This document shows positions 20,474-30,629 of a stretch of 64,000 bases of DNA, one piece after another. The stretch spans positions 1 through 64,000 of the forward strand of contig MESQ01000067.1 in NCBI GenBank assembly GCA_001771065.1. Reading direction: 5' to 3'. The notes under the pieces are model-generated. The model saw only the letters and a program-made list of their open reading frames with translations, did not search any database and was not told the origin of the DNA. Source of the stretch: Burkholderiales bacterium RIFOXYD12_FULL_59_19. Lineage in GTDB: Bacteria; Pseudomonadota; Gammaproteobacteria; Burkholderiales; Burkholderiaceae_C. Position numbers and translations under genes: made by a program. The stretch's first letter is position 1. Every line of letters begins with the position of its first letter.

Positions 20474-20680
20474 CCCGCAATCCATGACGCCCGGATGTCC
20501 TGGATCCCGGATCAAGTCCGGAATGACAAACCCAGGCTGTGCCCCTGTATGAACAAAAGAGAAGGCTTTTTGCCACGGTGATTCACCAATTAAAGCCGTT
20601 TCGTTTTGGTACATTGGTCAGTAAATCAATGGCTTGGCATACGAAACGCAAATTTTGCGCAATCGTGAACACGAAAGCGT

Positions 20681-21550
20681 ATGAGTACAAACCCTTCTCT
20701 TGCGAACACGGCGACAATCACGCCGGATTTCCTGCTGACCGAGGCTGACTTTTCCAGAATCCGGGCACTGATCCACCAACGTGCCGGCATCGCCTTGAGC
20801 GAACAAAAGCGGCAAATGGTCTACAGCCGCCTGGCGCGCCGTTTGCGCCAGCTCAAATTGAAGGAATTCTCGGACTACCTGCGCCTGCTGGAGGTCAACC
20901 CGAACGGCGAAGAGTGGCAATTGTTCACCAACGCGCTGACCACCAACCTGACGTCGTTCTTTCGCGAGTCCCACCATTTTCCGGTGCTGGCCGAATTTGC
21001 GCGCAGCCGCCCGACCCCGCTACGGGTCTGGTGCTCGGCCGCTTCCACCGGTGAAGAGCCCTATTCCATTGCCATCACACTGATGGAAGCACTCGGCAAC
21101 CAGGCCGCCACATCCCAGGTGCTGGCGACCGACATTGACACCCATGTGCTTGAAGTGGCGGCCGAGGGCGTGTTTTCAGACCAGCAGGCCAGCAAACTGG
21201 CACCAGATCAACTCAAGCGCTTTTTCCTGAAAGGCGCTGGCGCACATGCCGGCAAGGTCCGGATCCGCCCCGACGTCGCGGCCATGGTGACATTTGGACA
21301 ATTGAACCTGCTGGACCCAAAATGGCAGCTAGCCGAACCGTTTGACGTCATTTTTTGTCGCAATGTCATGATTTATTTTGACCGTGAAACCCAAATCAAG
21401 ATTTTGCAGCGTTTTGTCCCGCTGCTCAAACCGCATGGACTGTTGTTTGCCGGGCATTCCGAGAATTTTTCATTTGCCCAACATCTGTTTCGACCCCGCG
21501 GCAAGACGATCTATGAACTGGCGACACAGCAAGCGAAGTCAAGCGCATGA
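20681..21550 (+). CDS. cheR: Chemotaxis protein methyltransferase
   Basis: TNLTSFFRESHHFPVLAEFA, RVWCSAASTGEEPYSIAITL, FDVIFCRNVMIYFDRETQ. Confidence 0.97.
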   Translation: MSTNPSLANTATITPDFLLTEADFSRIRALIHQRAGIALSEQKRQMVYSRLARRLRQLKLKEFSDYLRLLEVNPNGEEWQLFTNALTTNLTSFFRESHHFPVLAEFARSRPTPLRVWCSAASTGEEPYSIAITLMEALGNQAATSQVLATDIDTHVLEVAAEGVFSDQQASKLAPDQLKRFFLKGAGAHAGKVRIRPDVAAMVTFGQLNLLDPKWQLAEPFDVIFCRNVMIYFDRETQIKILQRFVPLLKPHGLLFAGHSENFSFAQHLFRPRGKTIYELATQQAKSSA

Positions 21551-22197
21551 ACGCTGTCCCCATGGAATCCACCGCCACCCTGCACTATTTTGACCGTGAG
21601 TTTGCGACCCCAGCGGTCAAACTTTTGCCCGGCGAATACTACGTCACGTCCAAGGACATGCTGCTGACCACGGTCTTGGGCTCATGCGTGGCCGCCTGTG
21701 TGCGCGACGGTGTCACGGGTGTGGGTGGCATGAACCACTTTATGCTGCCCGAGGAGACCCTCCACAACCCCCAAAGCGCCACCGTCGCCATGCGTTATGG
21801 GGCCTATGCCATGGCCATGTTGATGCAGAAATTGTTCAAGGCCGGCGCCCGACGTGAACACCTGGAAGCCAAAGTGTTCGGCGGAGGTGCCGTCATGAGC
21901 AGCATGACCACCATCAATATTGGTGACCACAATGCCGACTTCGTGTTGCGTTATCTGCAAGCCGAACAGATTCGGGTGGTGGCCCAGGATTTGCGCGGAA
22001 ACCTGCCGCGTCGCATCAACTATTTCCCGGCCACGGGCCGGGTCACGCTACGCAAACTCCGGCGCCAGGAAGACAGCTTGCTGGTGCGCAACGAAGAGCA
22101 GGCGCTGGCCCAGGCCTTGTCACGGCAACCCATCGACAAGCAACTGCTGTTGCTGGATTCTGAGCTGGCTGTCAACCACAGGACGTGGACACCATGA
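21547..22197 (+). CDS. cheD: Chemotaxis receptor glutamine deamidase
   Basis: [30 protein letters not shown] (catalytic Cys/His region), KVFGGGAVM. Confidence 0.96.
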   Translation: MNAVPMESTATLHYFDREFATPAVKLLPGEYYVTSKDMLLTTVLGSCVAACVRDGVTGVGGMNHFMLPEETLHNPQSATVAMRYGAYAMAMLMQKLFKAGARREHLEAKVFGGGAVMSSMTTINIGDHNADFVLRYLQAEQIRVVAQDLRGNLPRRINYFPATGRVTLRKLRRQEDSLLVRNEEQALAQALSRQPIDKQLLLLDSELAVNHRTWTP

Positions 22198-23279
22198 GCA
22201 ACGAGAAAATCACCGTCCTATGTGTCGACGACTCGGCACTGATACGCAGCCTGATGACTGAAATCATCAACAGCCAGCCTGACATGCGGGTGGTTGCAAC
22301 GGCCGCCGACCCCCTGATCGCCCGCGATCTGGTCAAGCTGCACAACCCCGATGTGATGACCCTGGATGTCGAAATGCCGCGCATGGATGGCCTTGATTTT
22401 TTGGAAAAACTCATGCGCCTACGGCCCATGCCCGTGGTCATGGTGTCCTCGCTGACCGAACGCGGCTCGGAAGCGGCGCTGCGCGCCCTGGAACTTGGCG
22501 CCATCGACTTTGTGACCAAACCCCGGCTTGGCATACGTGATGGTTTGCTGGCCTATACCGAACTGATTACCGGCAAGATCCGGGTTGCCGCGGCGGCCCG
22601 CCTGCTACCAGCCAAACGCGCCTCCAGCACGGCCAAATCCGATGCCGCCCCGAATGCCCCGATGCTGCACAACACCCGCCTGAGCACCGAAAAACTGATC
22701 ATCATCGGTGCCTCGACAGGCGGCACGGAAGCCATTCGCGAAATTCTTCTGCCCATGCCCCCGGACAGTCCGGGCATCATGATCGCCCAACACATGCCGG
22801 CCGGCTTTACCCGTTCCTTTGCCAGTCGCCTCAACAACCTGTGCCGTCTCCAGGTCTCGGAAGCGGTCCATGGCGAGCGCATTTTGCCGGGCCATGTGTA
22901 CATTGCACCGGGTGAATACCATTTGTCGCTGCGGCGTAGCGGTGCCAACTATGTCGCCCATGTGGACCAGGCAGAAGTCGTCAACCGACACCGTCCGTCG
23001 ATCGACGTGCTGTTCGACTCCGCCGCCGTTCATGCCGGGAAAAATGCCATTGGTGTGCTGCTCACCGGCATGGGCCGTGATGGTGCCGAAGGTCTGCTCC
23101 ACATGCATCAGGCGGGCGCGCATACACTGGCGCAAGACGAGGCCAGTTGTGTGGTTTTTGGCATGCCCAAAGAAGCCATTGCACTCGGCGCCGCCGACGA
23201 GGTGGCGCCCCTCAATGAAATCAGCAAGCGTGTCATGGCGCACCTGACGTCGCATGGAGAACGCAGCAATCGTGTATAA
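22194..23279 (+). CDS. cheB: Chemotaxis response regulator protein-glutamate methylesterase
   Basis: REC domain [15 protein letters not shown] plus methylesterase [50 protein letters not shown]. Confidence 0.97.
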   Translation: MSNEKITVLCVDDSALIRSLMTEIINSQPDMRVVATAADPLIARDLVKLHNPDVMTLDVEMPRMDGLDFLEKLMRLRPMPVVMVSSLTERGSEAALRALELGAIDFVTKPRLGIRDGLLAYTELITGKIRVAAAARLLPAKRASSTAKSDAAPNAPMLHNTRLSTEKLIIIGASTGGTEAIREILLPMPPDSPGIMIAQHMPAGFTRSFASRLNNLCRLQVSEAVHGERILPGHVYIAPGEYHLSLRRSGANYVAHVDQAEVVNRHRPSIDVLFDSAAVHAGKNAIGVLLTGMGRDGAEGLLHMHQAGAHTLAQDEASCVVFGMPKEAIALGAADEVAPLNEISKRVMAHLTSHGERSNRV

Positions 23280-23362
23280 AAGCGTTCAACGGTGCCAGCC
23301 CTTGCGGCAGCCAATCAAGGCACCCTCAAGGACCGCGTTGGCATTCATTTTTTGGAGTAACC

Positions 23363-23761
23363 GTGATTGACAAAAACATCAAGATTCTGGTCGTTGACGA
23401 TTTCCCGACCATGCGCCGCATTGTTCGTAATTTGCTCAAGGAATTGGGCTTTGCCAATGTCGACGAAGCCGAAGACGGCGCCATTGGCCTGGAAAAGGTC
23501 CGGGGTGGCAAATACAGCTTTGTGGTCTCGGACTGGAACATGCCCAACATGGACGGGCTGGAAATGCTCCGGGCCATCCGCGCCGACCCCGTGCTGGCCA
23601 AACTGCCGGTGCTGATGGTCACCGCCGAAGCCAAAAAGGAAAATATCATTGCAGCAGCCCAGGCCGGTGCCAGCGGCTACGTGGTCAAACCCTTTACAGC
23701 CGTCACGCTGGAGGAAAAAATCAACAAGATTTTTGAAAAACTAGAACGAGAAGGGGCCTGA
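23363..23761 (+). CDS. cheY: Chemotaxis response regulator
   Basis: GTG start; [69 protein letters not shown]. Confidence 0.97.
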   Translation: MIDKNIKILVVDDFPTMRRIVRNLLKELGFANVDEAEDGAIGLEKVRGGKYSFVVSDWNMPNMDGLEMLRAIRADPVLAKLPVLMVTAEAKKENIIAAAQAGASGYVVKPFTAVTLEEKINKIFEKLEREGA

Positions 23762-23762
23762 C

Positions 23763-24404
23763 ATGAGCCAGCAACAACCCGAACCCGCCACACCCGGCGA
23801 CTCAACCGAACAATTGGTCAATCGTATTGGTCAATTAACACGCCAGATGTTAGAGAGCATGCGCGAATTGGGTCTGGACAAAAATATCGCCAAGGTCACC
23901 GAAGCCATCCCCGATGCCAGGGATCGGCTGCATTATGTGATTCAAATGACCGAGCGGGCGGCCGAACGGGCGCTCAATGCCATTGACGTGGCGCAACCGA
24001 TCCAGCTTACCTTGTCCGCCGAAGGCACGCGTTTGAACGCGCGCTGGGACCTCTGGTTTGCGGCTCCCATTGACTTGTCGGACGCCCGTGATCTGGTCAA
24101 CGACACCCGCCAGTACCTGTCACAGGTACCCGTGCAGGTGCAGGCGACCAATGCCCAGCTGATGGAAATCATGATGGCTCAGGACTTTCAGGATCTGACC
24201 GGGCAGGTCATCAAAAGGATGATGGACGTGATCAAGGACATGGAGACGCAGTTGCTGCAACTGCTGGTGGACAACACGCCGCCTGAAAAACGTCCCGAAC
24301 TGAGCAGCGGCCTGCTCAACGGCCCCAAAATCAAAATGGGCAACGCCGACACGCTGGACGATCAGGAACAGGTCGACGACCTGCTGGCCAGCCTCGGCTT
24401 TTGA
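23763..24404 (+). CDS. cheZ: Protein phosphatase CheZ
   Basis: [21 protein letters not shown] (active-site helix), C-terminal [14 protein letters not shown] CheY-binding peptide. Confidence 0.96.
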   Translation: MSQQQPEPATPGDSTEQLVNRIGQLTRQMLESMRELGLDKNIAKVTEAIPDARDRLHYVIQMTERAAERALNAIDVAQPIQLTLSAEGTRLNARWDLWFAAPIDLSDARDLVNDTRQYLSQVPVQVQATNAQLMEIMMAQDFQDLTGQVIKRMMDVIKDMETQLLQLLVDNTPPEKRPELSSGLLNGPKIKMGNADTLDDQEQVDDLLASLGF

Positions 24405-24527
24405 ATCGCCCGCCCTGATTGGCCAAAGAGCAGCTTGAAGCCTGCTTTGTTTGGCTGATCGTTTACCCCCGCTTGCTTTCATAATCATTCAGAAGCGGCG
24501 CATTGCGCCTCACGCTGCGGAGTATTG

Positions 24528-25670
24528 ATGGCGGAAGAAAGTGATCTCGAAAAAACAGAACCGGCGTCCCCGGAGCGGCTGGAAAAGGCACGCCAGGAAG
24601 GGCAGGTGGCGCGCTCGCGCGAACTGGTTACCTTTGTCATGCTGGTCACCGCGCTGGGTGGCCTGTGGGTCATGGGCGACAGCATCAGCCTGCATTTCGG
24701 CAACGTCTTTCGCACCACGCTGCATTTCGAGCGCATGTCCGCGTTCGACCCGCCGCACATGATGAATCTGGCTGGCAACATTGCGGCCAACACCCTGCTC
24801 GCCCTGATGCCGCTGATGATCATGATGCTGATCGCGGCACTGGTTGCGCCGATGATGCTGGGCGGCTGGCTGCTGTCAACCAAATCGCTGGCGCCCAAGT
24901 TCTCCAAGTTGAATCCGATCGCCGGTATTGGCCGCATGTTTTCGACCGAATCACTGGCCGAACTGGTCAAAACCATTGTCAAGTCGCTGCTGATTGGCAG
25001 CATTGCCTGGTGGGTCATCAGCGCCAAGATAGACGCCATCATGTCGCTCATGAGCGAACCCACCCACGCCGCGCTGTCGCACAGCTTGCGCCTGGTGGCT
25101 GGCACCTGCGCATTGATCGTGGGCTCGCTCTTGCTGGTGGTCCTGATCGATGTTCCCTACCAGCTCTGGAGCCATGCCCACAAACTGCGTATGTCGCGCG
25201 AAGATCTGCGCCAGGAACAAAAAGAAAACGACGGCGACCCCCAGGTCAAGGCACAGATTCGACGCCAGCAACAGCAAATGGCCAAACGCCGCATGATGGC
25301 CGAAGTACCCAGGGCCGACATCATCATCACCAACCCAACCCATTTTGCTGTGGCCTTGAAGTACACCGACAAAGAAATGCAGGCCCCCCGCGTCATTGCC
25401 AAAGGCGCTGATCTGGTGGCCATGCGGATCCGTGAGATCGCCAAAGAACACCACATTCCCACCCTTGAGGCGCCCCCGCTGGCGCGTGCCCTATACAAAC
25501 ACACGGCGGTCAATCAGGAAATCCCCTTGGCCTTGTACTCGGCTGTCGCCGAAGTGTTAGCCTGGGCCTACCAGCTCAGGCGTCTGGGTGCGACTGCCAG
25601 CAACCTGCCGCCCCCGCCCCGCGACCTGCCGGTACCGGCAGCGCTTGACCCCCTGGGACACACCGCATGA
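24528..25670 (+). CDS. flhB: Flagellar export protein FlhB
   Basis: DLEKTEPASPERLEKARQEGQVARSREL; IIITNPTHFAVALKY autocleavage site; C-terminal switch domain. Confidence 0.97.
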   Translation: MAEESDLEKTEPASPERLEKARQEGQVARSRELVTFVMLVTALGGLWVMGDSISLHFGNVFRTTLHFERMSAFDPPHMMNLAGNIAANTLLALMPLMIMMLIAALVAPMMLGGWLLSTKSLAPKFSKLNPIAGIGRMFSTESLAELVKTIVKSLLIGSIAWWVISAKIDAIMSLMSEPTHAALSHSLRLVAGTCALIVGSLLLVVLIDVPYQLWSHAHKLRMSREDLRQEQKENDGDPQVKAQIRRQQQQMAKRRMMAEVPRADIIITNPTHFAVALKYTDKEMQAPRVIAKGADLVAMRIREIAKEHHIPTLEAPPLARALYKHTAVNQEIPLALYSAVAEVLAWAYQLRRLGATASNLPPPPRDLPVPAALDPLGHTA

Positions 25671-27757
25671 CGCTCCCGAATTCATGGCTGCGGCTGGCCG
25701 GGCTGATCATGTCCGGCGACAAAAGCAAAGGGCTGGTCGGCCCCATCCTGATCATCCTGATCCTGAGCATGATGGTGCTACCCTTGCCGCCATTTTTGCT
25801 CGACCTGCTGTTCACCTTCAACATCGCCCTGTCCATCATGGTGCTGCTGGTCAGCATGTACACCATGAAGGCGCTTGATTTTGCCGCCTTCCCGGCGGTG
25901 CTGCTGTTCACCACGCTGCTGCGCCTGTCGCTCAACGTGGCATCAAGTCGGGTGGTGCTGATGGATGGCCACACCGGCCCCGATGCCGCCGGCAAGGTGA
26001 TTGAAGCATTTGGCCACTTTTTGGTCGGTGGCAACTTTGCGGTGGGTGTCATGGTCTTCATCATCCTGGTGGTCATCAACTTCATGGTGATCACCAAAGG
26101 CGCCGGCCGCATTGCGGAAGTGGGCGCGCGCTTTACCCTGGATGCCATGCCCGGCAAACAAATGGCCATTGACGCCGACCTCAACGCCGGCCTGATTGGC
26201 GAAGACGACGCCCGCAAGCGGCGCTCGGAAGTCGCCCAGGAAGCCGCCTTTTATGGCTCCATGGACGGTGCCAGCAAATTTGTACGCGGCGACGCCGTGG
26301 CGGGCTTGCTGATCATGGTGATCAACATCATTGGCGGCCTGATTGTGGGTGTCGGGCAACACGACCTGTCTTTCTCGGCGGCGGCCACCACCTACACCCT
26401 GCTGGCCATTGGCGACGGCCTGGTCGCCCAAATTCCGGCACTGGTGATCTCGACCGCAGCCGGCGTGATTGTGTCGCGCGTCGCCACCGACGAAGATGTG
26501 GGCGGCCAGCTCACAGGCCAACTCTTTGCCAACCCGCAGGTGCTGTATCTGACCGCCGGCGTGATCGGCCTGATGGGCCTGATTCCGGGCATGCCCAACC
26601 TGTCCTTTCTCATCATCGCGGGTGGCCTGATCTGGCTCGGCCGGCGCATCACGCAAAAAGCCAGCAGCAGCGCGAGCCGTGCCGCCGTGGCGCCCCCACC
26701 GCCGCCGCCGGTACCCGAAACGCAGGAAGCCAGCTGGGATGATGTAGCCCTGGTCGATCCGCTCGGGCTTGAAGTGGGCTACCGCCTGATCTCGCTGGTT
26801 GACCAGGCCCAAAATGGCGAGCTGTTGGGTCGCATCAAGAGCATCCGCAAGAAATTTGCCCAGGACATCGGCTTTCTGGTGCCGGTGGTCCATATTCGCG
26901 ACAACCTCGAGATCAAGCCCAATGCTTATGTGATCAAGCTCAAGGGTGTGCAAATTGGCCAAGGTGAAGCCGCACCGGGCCAATGGATGGCGATCAATCC
27001 GGGCCAGGTCAGCGCCTCGCTGCCCGGCACCCAGACCAAGGACCCGGCCTTCGGTTTGCCGGCCATCTGGATCGACCCGGGCTTGCGCGAGCAGGCCCAG
27101 ATTTATGGCTACACCGTGGTGGATGCCAGCACCGTGGTGGCCACCCACCTCAATCACCTGATTCATTTACACGCCGCCGAATTGCTGGGGCGTCAGGAGG
27201 TGCAGCAGCTGCTGGACCGCATTGGCAAAGAATCCCCCATGCTAATCCAGGACCTGGTGCCCAAAACCCTGTCGCTCACCACCCTGCAAAAAGTGCTGCA
27301 AAACCTGCTCGACGAAGAGGTGCCGATCCGCGACATGCGCACCATTCTGGACGTGCTGGCCGAACATGCGCCCGCCGTCTCAGACACCACCGAACTCACC
27401 AGCCTGATCCGTCTGGCCTTGGGGCGCGCCATCGTGCAGCACATTTTCCCGGACAGCGACGAGCTGCAGGTCATTGGCCTGGACAACTCGCTTGACCGCG
27501 TGCTGCTGCAAGCACTCAGCAACAGCAGCGGGCTGGAACCTGGGCTGGCCAACAACCTGCTGCGCGAAGCCCAGTCGGCCATGGACCGTCAATCACAACT
27601 GGGGGTGGCCAGTGTCTTGGTGGTGCAACACGCATTACGCGTCTTGCTGGCCCGCTTTTTACGCCGTAACCTGCCGCAACTCAAGGTGCTTTCGCACAAT
27701 GAAATCCCCGACAACCGCACCATCAAAGTGACAGCCACCATTGGAGCAAGAGCTTGA
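25667..27757 (+). CDS. flhA: Flagellar biosynthesis protein FlhA
   Basis: [57 protein letters not shown] (FHIPEP family), 696 aa. Confidence 0.98.
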   Translation: [696 protein letters not shown]

Positions 27758-29091
27758 ATACCACCACAGAAGTCAGCAGCGCCGCCTGCAAGGTACTGGC
27801 ACCTTCGAGTCGCCAGGCACTGCGCCTGTTGCGCGAAAACATGGGGCCGGATGCCCTTGTTCTGTCCAATCGGGTGACACCCCACGGCATTGAAATCATG
27901 GCCACTCTGGAAGAAGAGTTGGCGACCATGATGACTGCGGGTGCACGCTCTGGCAGCCCGGTGCCAAACATTCAGTCAGAACTGGCGCCGGCGGCCGCAC
28001 CCGAGGAAGGCAGCATCCTGCGCGAAATCCACGCCATGCGCGGCATGATTGAAGACCAGTTGGCCAGCTTGTCATGGAGCGAAAAGCAAAAACAAGACCC
28101 GCTTTCGGGCCGCCTGCTGCGCGCGTTGCTGGCGGCGGGCTTCAGCGCCCGTTTGGCGCAATCCATTTTGGCCACCATGCCCAGCGGTCAGAGTTACACC
28201 AGCGGACTCGACTACGCCAAGTCAGAGCTTGCGCGCCAACTGCCCCTGCTAGAAGACGAAACCGCCCTGATGGACCAGGGCGGGGTGTATGCCCTGATCG
28301 GCCCCACCGGTGTGGGCAAAACCACCACCACAGCCAAACTGGCAGCGCGCTGCGTGATGCGCTTTGGCTCAAAAAAACTGGCCCTGGTCACCACCGACAG
28401 TTACCGGATTGGCGCCTATGAGCAGCTGCGGATTTATGGCCAGATCCTGGGGGTCAGCGTGCATGCCGTCAAAGACCCGGCCGACCTGGAGCGCGCCCTG
28501 CTGGACCTGGCCGACAAACACATGGTGCTGATCGACACCGTCGGCATGAGCCAGCGCGACCGCGCCGTCTCTGACCAAATCGCGATGCTGTGCACCTCCA
28601 GCCGCCCGATCAAACGCCTGTTGCTGCTCAATGCCAGCAGCCACGGCGACACCCTCAATGAAGTGGTGCAAGCCTATCGGCACAGCACCCAAACACCAGG
28701 CGGCCCCGACCTGGCAGGCTGCATCTTCACCAAGGTCGATGAAGCCACCCACCCGGGTTCACTGGTGGACATGGCGATACGCCACCAACTGCCGGTGCAC
28801 TACATCTCCAACGGCCAAAAGGTGCCCGAAGACCTGCTGTCAGTCAATCGTCAAGCCCTGATCGAACAGGTCTTTATGGCCAACAGCCAAAGTGCCCTGT
28901 TTGTCCCCGGCGAGGCCGACCTTGACCAAAAGCCGCAGCCCGTCACCACCCAAGCCGAACAGGCCACCGCTACCGCCATCTGGCGTTTGCGCTCGCAGTG
29001 CCAGCAGGTCATAGAAACCCTGAAAGGCACCGAACAGGTGCAGGACTTCGGTGCCAACATCACCCCCGGTGCACCCATCAGGCAGGAGTGA
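27754..29091 (+). CDS. flhF: Flagellar SRP-like GTPase FlhF
   Basis: LIGPTGVGKTTTTAKLAARC, VTTDSYRIGAYEQLRIYG, LIDTVGMSQRD; CKVLAPSSRQALRLLRENMGPDALVLSNR. Confidence 0.96.
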   Translation: MNTTTEVSSAACKVLAPSSRQALRLLRENMGPDALVLSNRVTPHGIEIMATLEEELATMMTAGARSGSPVPNIQSELAPAAAPEEGSILREIHAMRGMIEDQLASLSWSEKQKQDPLSGRLLRALLAAGFSARLAQSILATMPSGQSYTSGLDYAKSELARQLPLLEDETALMDQGGVYALIGPTGVGKTTTTAKLAARCVMRFGSKKLALVTTDSYRIGAYEQLRIYGQILGVSVHAVKDPADLERALLDLADKHMVLIDTVGMSQRDRAVSDQIAMLCTSSRPIKRLLLLNASSHGDTLNEVVQAYRHSTQTPGGPDLAGCIFTKVDEATHPGSLVDMAIRHQLPVHYISNGQKVPEDLLSVNRQALIEQVFMANSQSALFVPGEADLDQKPQPVTTQAEQATATAIWRLRSQCQQVIETLKGTEQVQDFGANITPGAPIRQE

Positions 29092-29094
29092 ATT

Positions 29095-29793
29095 GTGAAA
29101 AAAGTAATCAACGATCAGGCCGATGGCTTGCGCCAGTTGATGGCCGGACACGCTGGTCAACGGGTGGCTGTTGTCGGCGGTTCAACCGCCGTGGGCGTGA
29201 CCAGCGTCACCCTGAATCTGGCGGCCGCCCTGCTACAACAGGGCAAGGACGTGCTGTTGCACGACGAGCGACGTGGCGCAGCGCCCACGCTGGCTGAGCG
29301 CCAGGGACACTTGCTGCTGATTGACAGCGTTCTTGATTTGCAAGGTGCACTGTCACCGCTGGCGTCGCAGGCAGATCACATCCTGGTGGTCTTGCAACCC
29401 AATGCGGCATCGATCAAGGACTGTTACGCCTGCATCAAAAAATTGCACTATGCCCATGCCCTACAACGCCTGCGCGTGCTGGTCAACTACGCCACCGATG
29501 CCGCGCAGGCGCAGCGCATACTGGACAACCTGGTGCTGGCCAGCGGCCGCTATCTGGCACTGACGCTGGAACCGGCCGGCCTGGTGCGCGCCGATCCACA
29601 GCTGGCACAAGCCAGAAAACTCAACCTGAGCGTGGTGGAGGCCTATAAAAATAGCCCGGCGGCGCTCGACTTTCATCACATTGCAGCCAATCTGCTGCAA
29701 TGGCCATGGGCTGCGTCTCCTGTGCAAACGGCGTCCGCCATGGCACTGCCCAACAGCGGGCAAAAAGACCAGCCAGAGCTGGCACTGCACTAG
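29095..29793 (+). CDS. flhG: Flagellar MinD-like protein FlhG/FleN, short, without canonical P-loop
   Basis: QADGLRQLMAG N-terminal motif; VVGGSTAVGVTSVTLNLAAALLQQGKDVLLHDE; lies between flhF and fliA. Confidence 0.85.
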   Translation: MKKVINDQADGLRQLMAGHAGQRVAVVGGSTAVGVTSVTLNLAAALLQQGKDVLLHDERRGAAPTLAERQGHLLLIDSVLDLQGALSPLASQADHILVVLQPNAASIKDCYACIKKLHYAHALQRLRVLVNYATDAAQAQRILDNLVLASGRYLALTLEPAGLVRADPQLAQARKLNLSVVEAYKNSPAALDFHHIAANLLQWPWAASPVQTASAMALPNSGQKDQPELALH

Positions 29794-29846
29794 CACTTCG
29801 ACAAGCACGGTCAACGTCGATCACACAGCAGCAAAAGGAACCCGTG

Positions 29847-30596
29847 ATGTACACAGCCCAGGGAAAAATAGACAAATCCGGCCCGTCCGCCATGCTGATC
29901 CAGTATGCGCCACTGGTGCGCCGTCTGGCCCTGCAAATGATTGCCAAACTGCCGGCCAGCGTCGAACTTGATGACCTGATCCAGGTCGGCATGCTGGGCT
30001 TGCTTGAAGCGGCTGGCCGTTATCAGGACGACCAGAGCGCAAAATTCGAGACTTACGCAACACAGCGCATTCGCGGTGCCATGCTTGACGAATTGCGCGC
30101 CAATGACTGGGTCTCGCGCGGCTTGCGCCAGTCGTCACGCAGCGTGGCAAGTGCGGTACAGGCCCAGGAAAACAAGCGCGGGCGCGCTCCCACCGAAGGC
30201 GAAATCGCCGAACAACTGCAAATGTCGCTGGACAGCTACCAACACCTGCTGCAAGAGATTCACGGTTGTCAACTGGTCTATTACGACGACTTTGACCACA
30301 ACGAGCAAGACAACAATTTTCTGGACCGGCAAAACCAGGGTGAGGCCTCTTTGCTGAACGAACCCCTGAGCCAGTTGCTCAAGGGCGACTTCAGGCGCCA
30401 GTTGATTGACGCCATTGAGCGCCTGCCCGAGCGTGAGCGCCTGCTACTCAGCTTGTACTACGATGAAGAGTTGAACCTGCGCGAGATTGGCGCTGTCATG
30501 GAGGTCACCCAATCGCGCGTGTGCCAGTTGCACAGCCAGGCCATCAGCCGGCTGCGCGCCAGTTTGAGCGAGTCAATTGAAACCATGGCCAACTGA
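29847..30596 (+). CDS. fliA: RNA polymerase sigma factor FliA (sigma-28)
   Basis: YAPLVRRLALQMIAKLPASVELDDLIQVGMLGLLEAAGRY, YATQRIRGAMLDELRANDWV, RERLLLSLYYDEELNLREIGAVMEVTQSRVCQLHSQAISRLR. Track ORF starts upstream of the likely MYTAQGKID start. Confidence 0.96.
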   Translation: MYTAQGKIDKSGPSAMLIQYAPLVRRLALQMIAKLPASVELDDLIQVGMLGLLEAAGRYQDDQSAKFETYATQRIRGAMLDELRANDWVSRGLRQSSRSVASAVQAQENKRGRAPTEGEIAEQLQMSLDSYQHLLQEIHGCQLVYYDDFDHNEQDNNFLDRQNQGEASLLNEPLSQLLKGDFRRQLIDAIERLPERERLLLSLYYDEELNLREIGAVMEVTQSRVCQLHSQAISRLRASLSESIETMAN

Positions 30597-30629
30597 GCCA
30601 ACAGTAGCCTGGCCGACCAGGGTGCAGCG

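Noticed and set aside
22605-23255. 216-aa minus-strand ORF opposite cheB
   Set aside because: Shadow ORF; cheB is unambiguous on the plus strand.
25943-27166. 407-aa minus-strand ORF opposite flhA
   Set aside because: Shadow ORF in GC-rich DNA; composition (His/Gln/Gly/Asp-rich) and lack of recognisable domains, while the plus strand encodes a complete FlhA.
30608-30621. CCTGG-ccga-CCAGG hairpin between convergent fliA and HD-GYP genes as terminator
   Set aside because: Only a 5-bp stem with no T tract; too weak to call.
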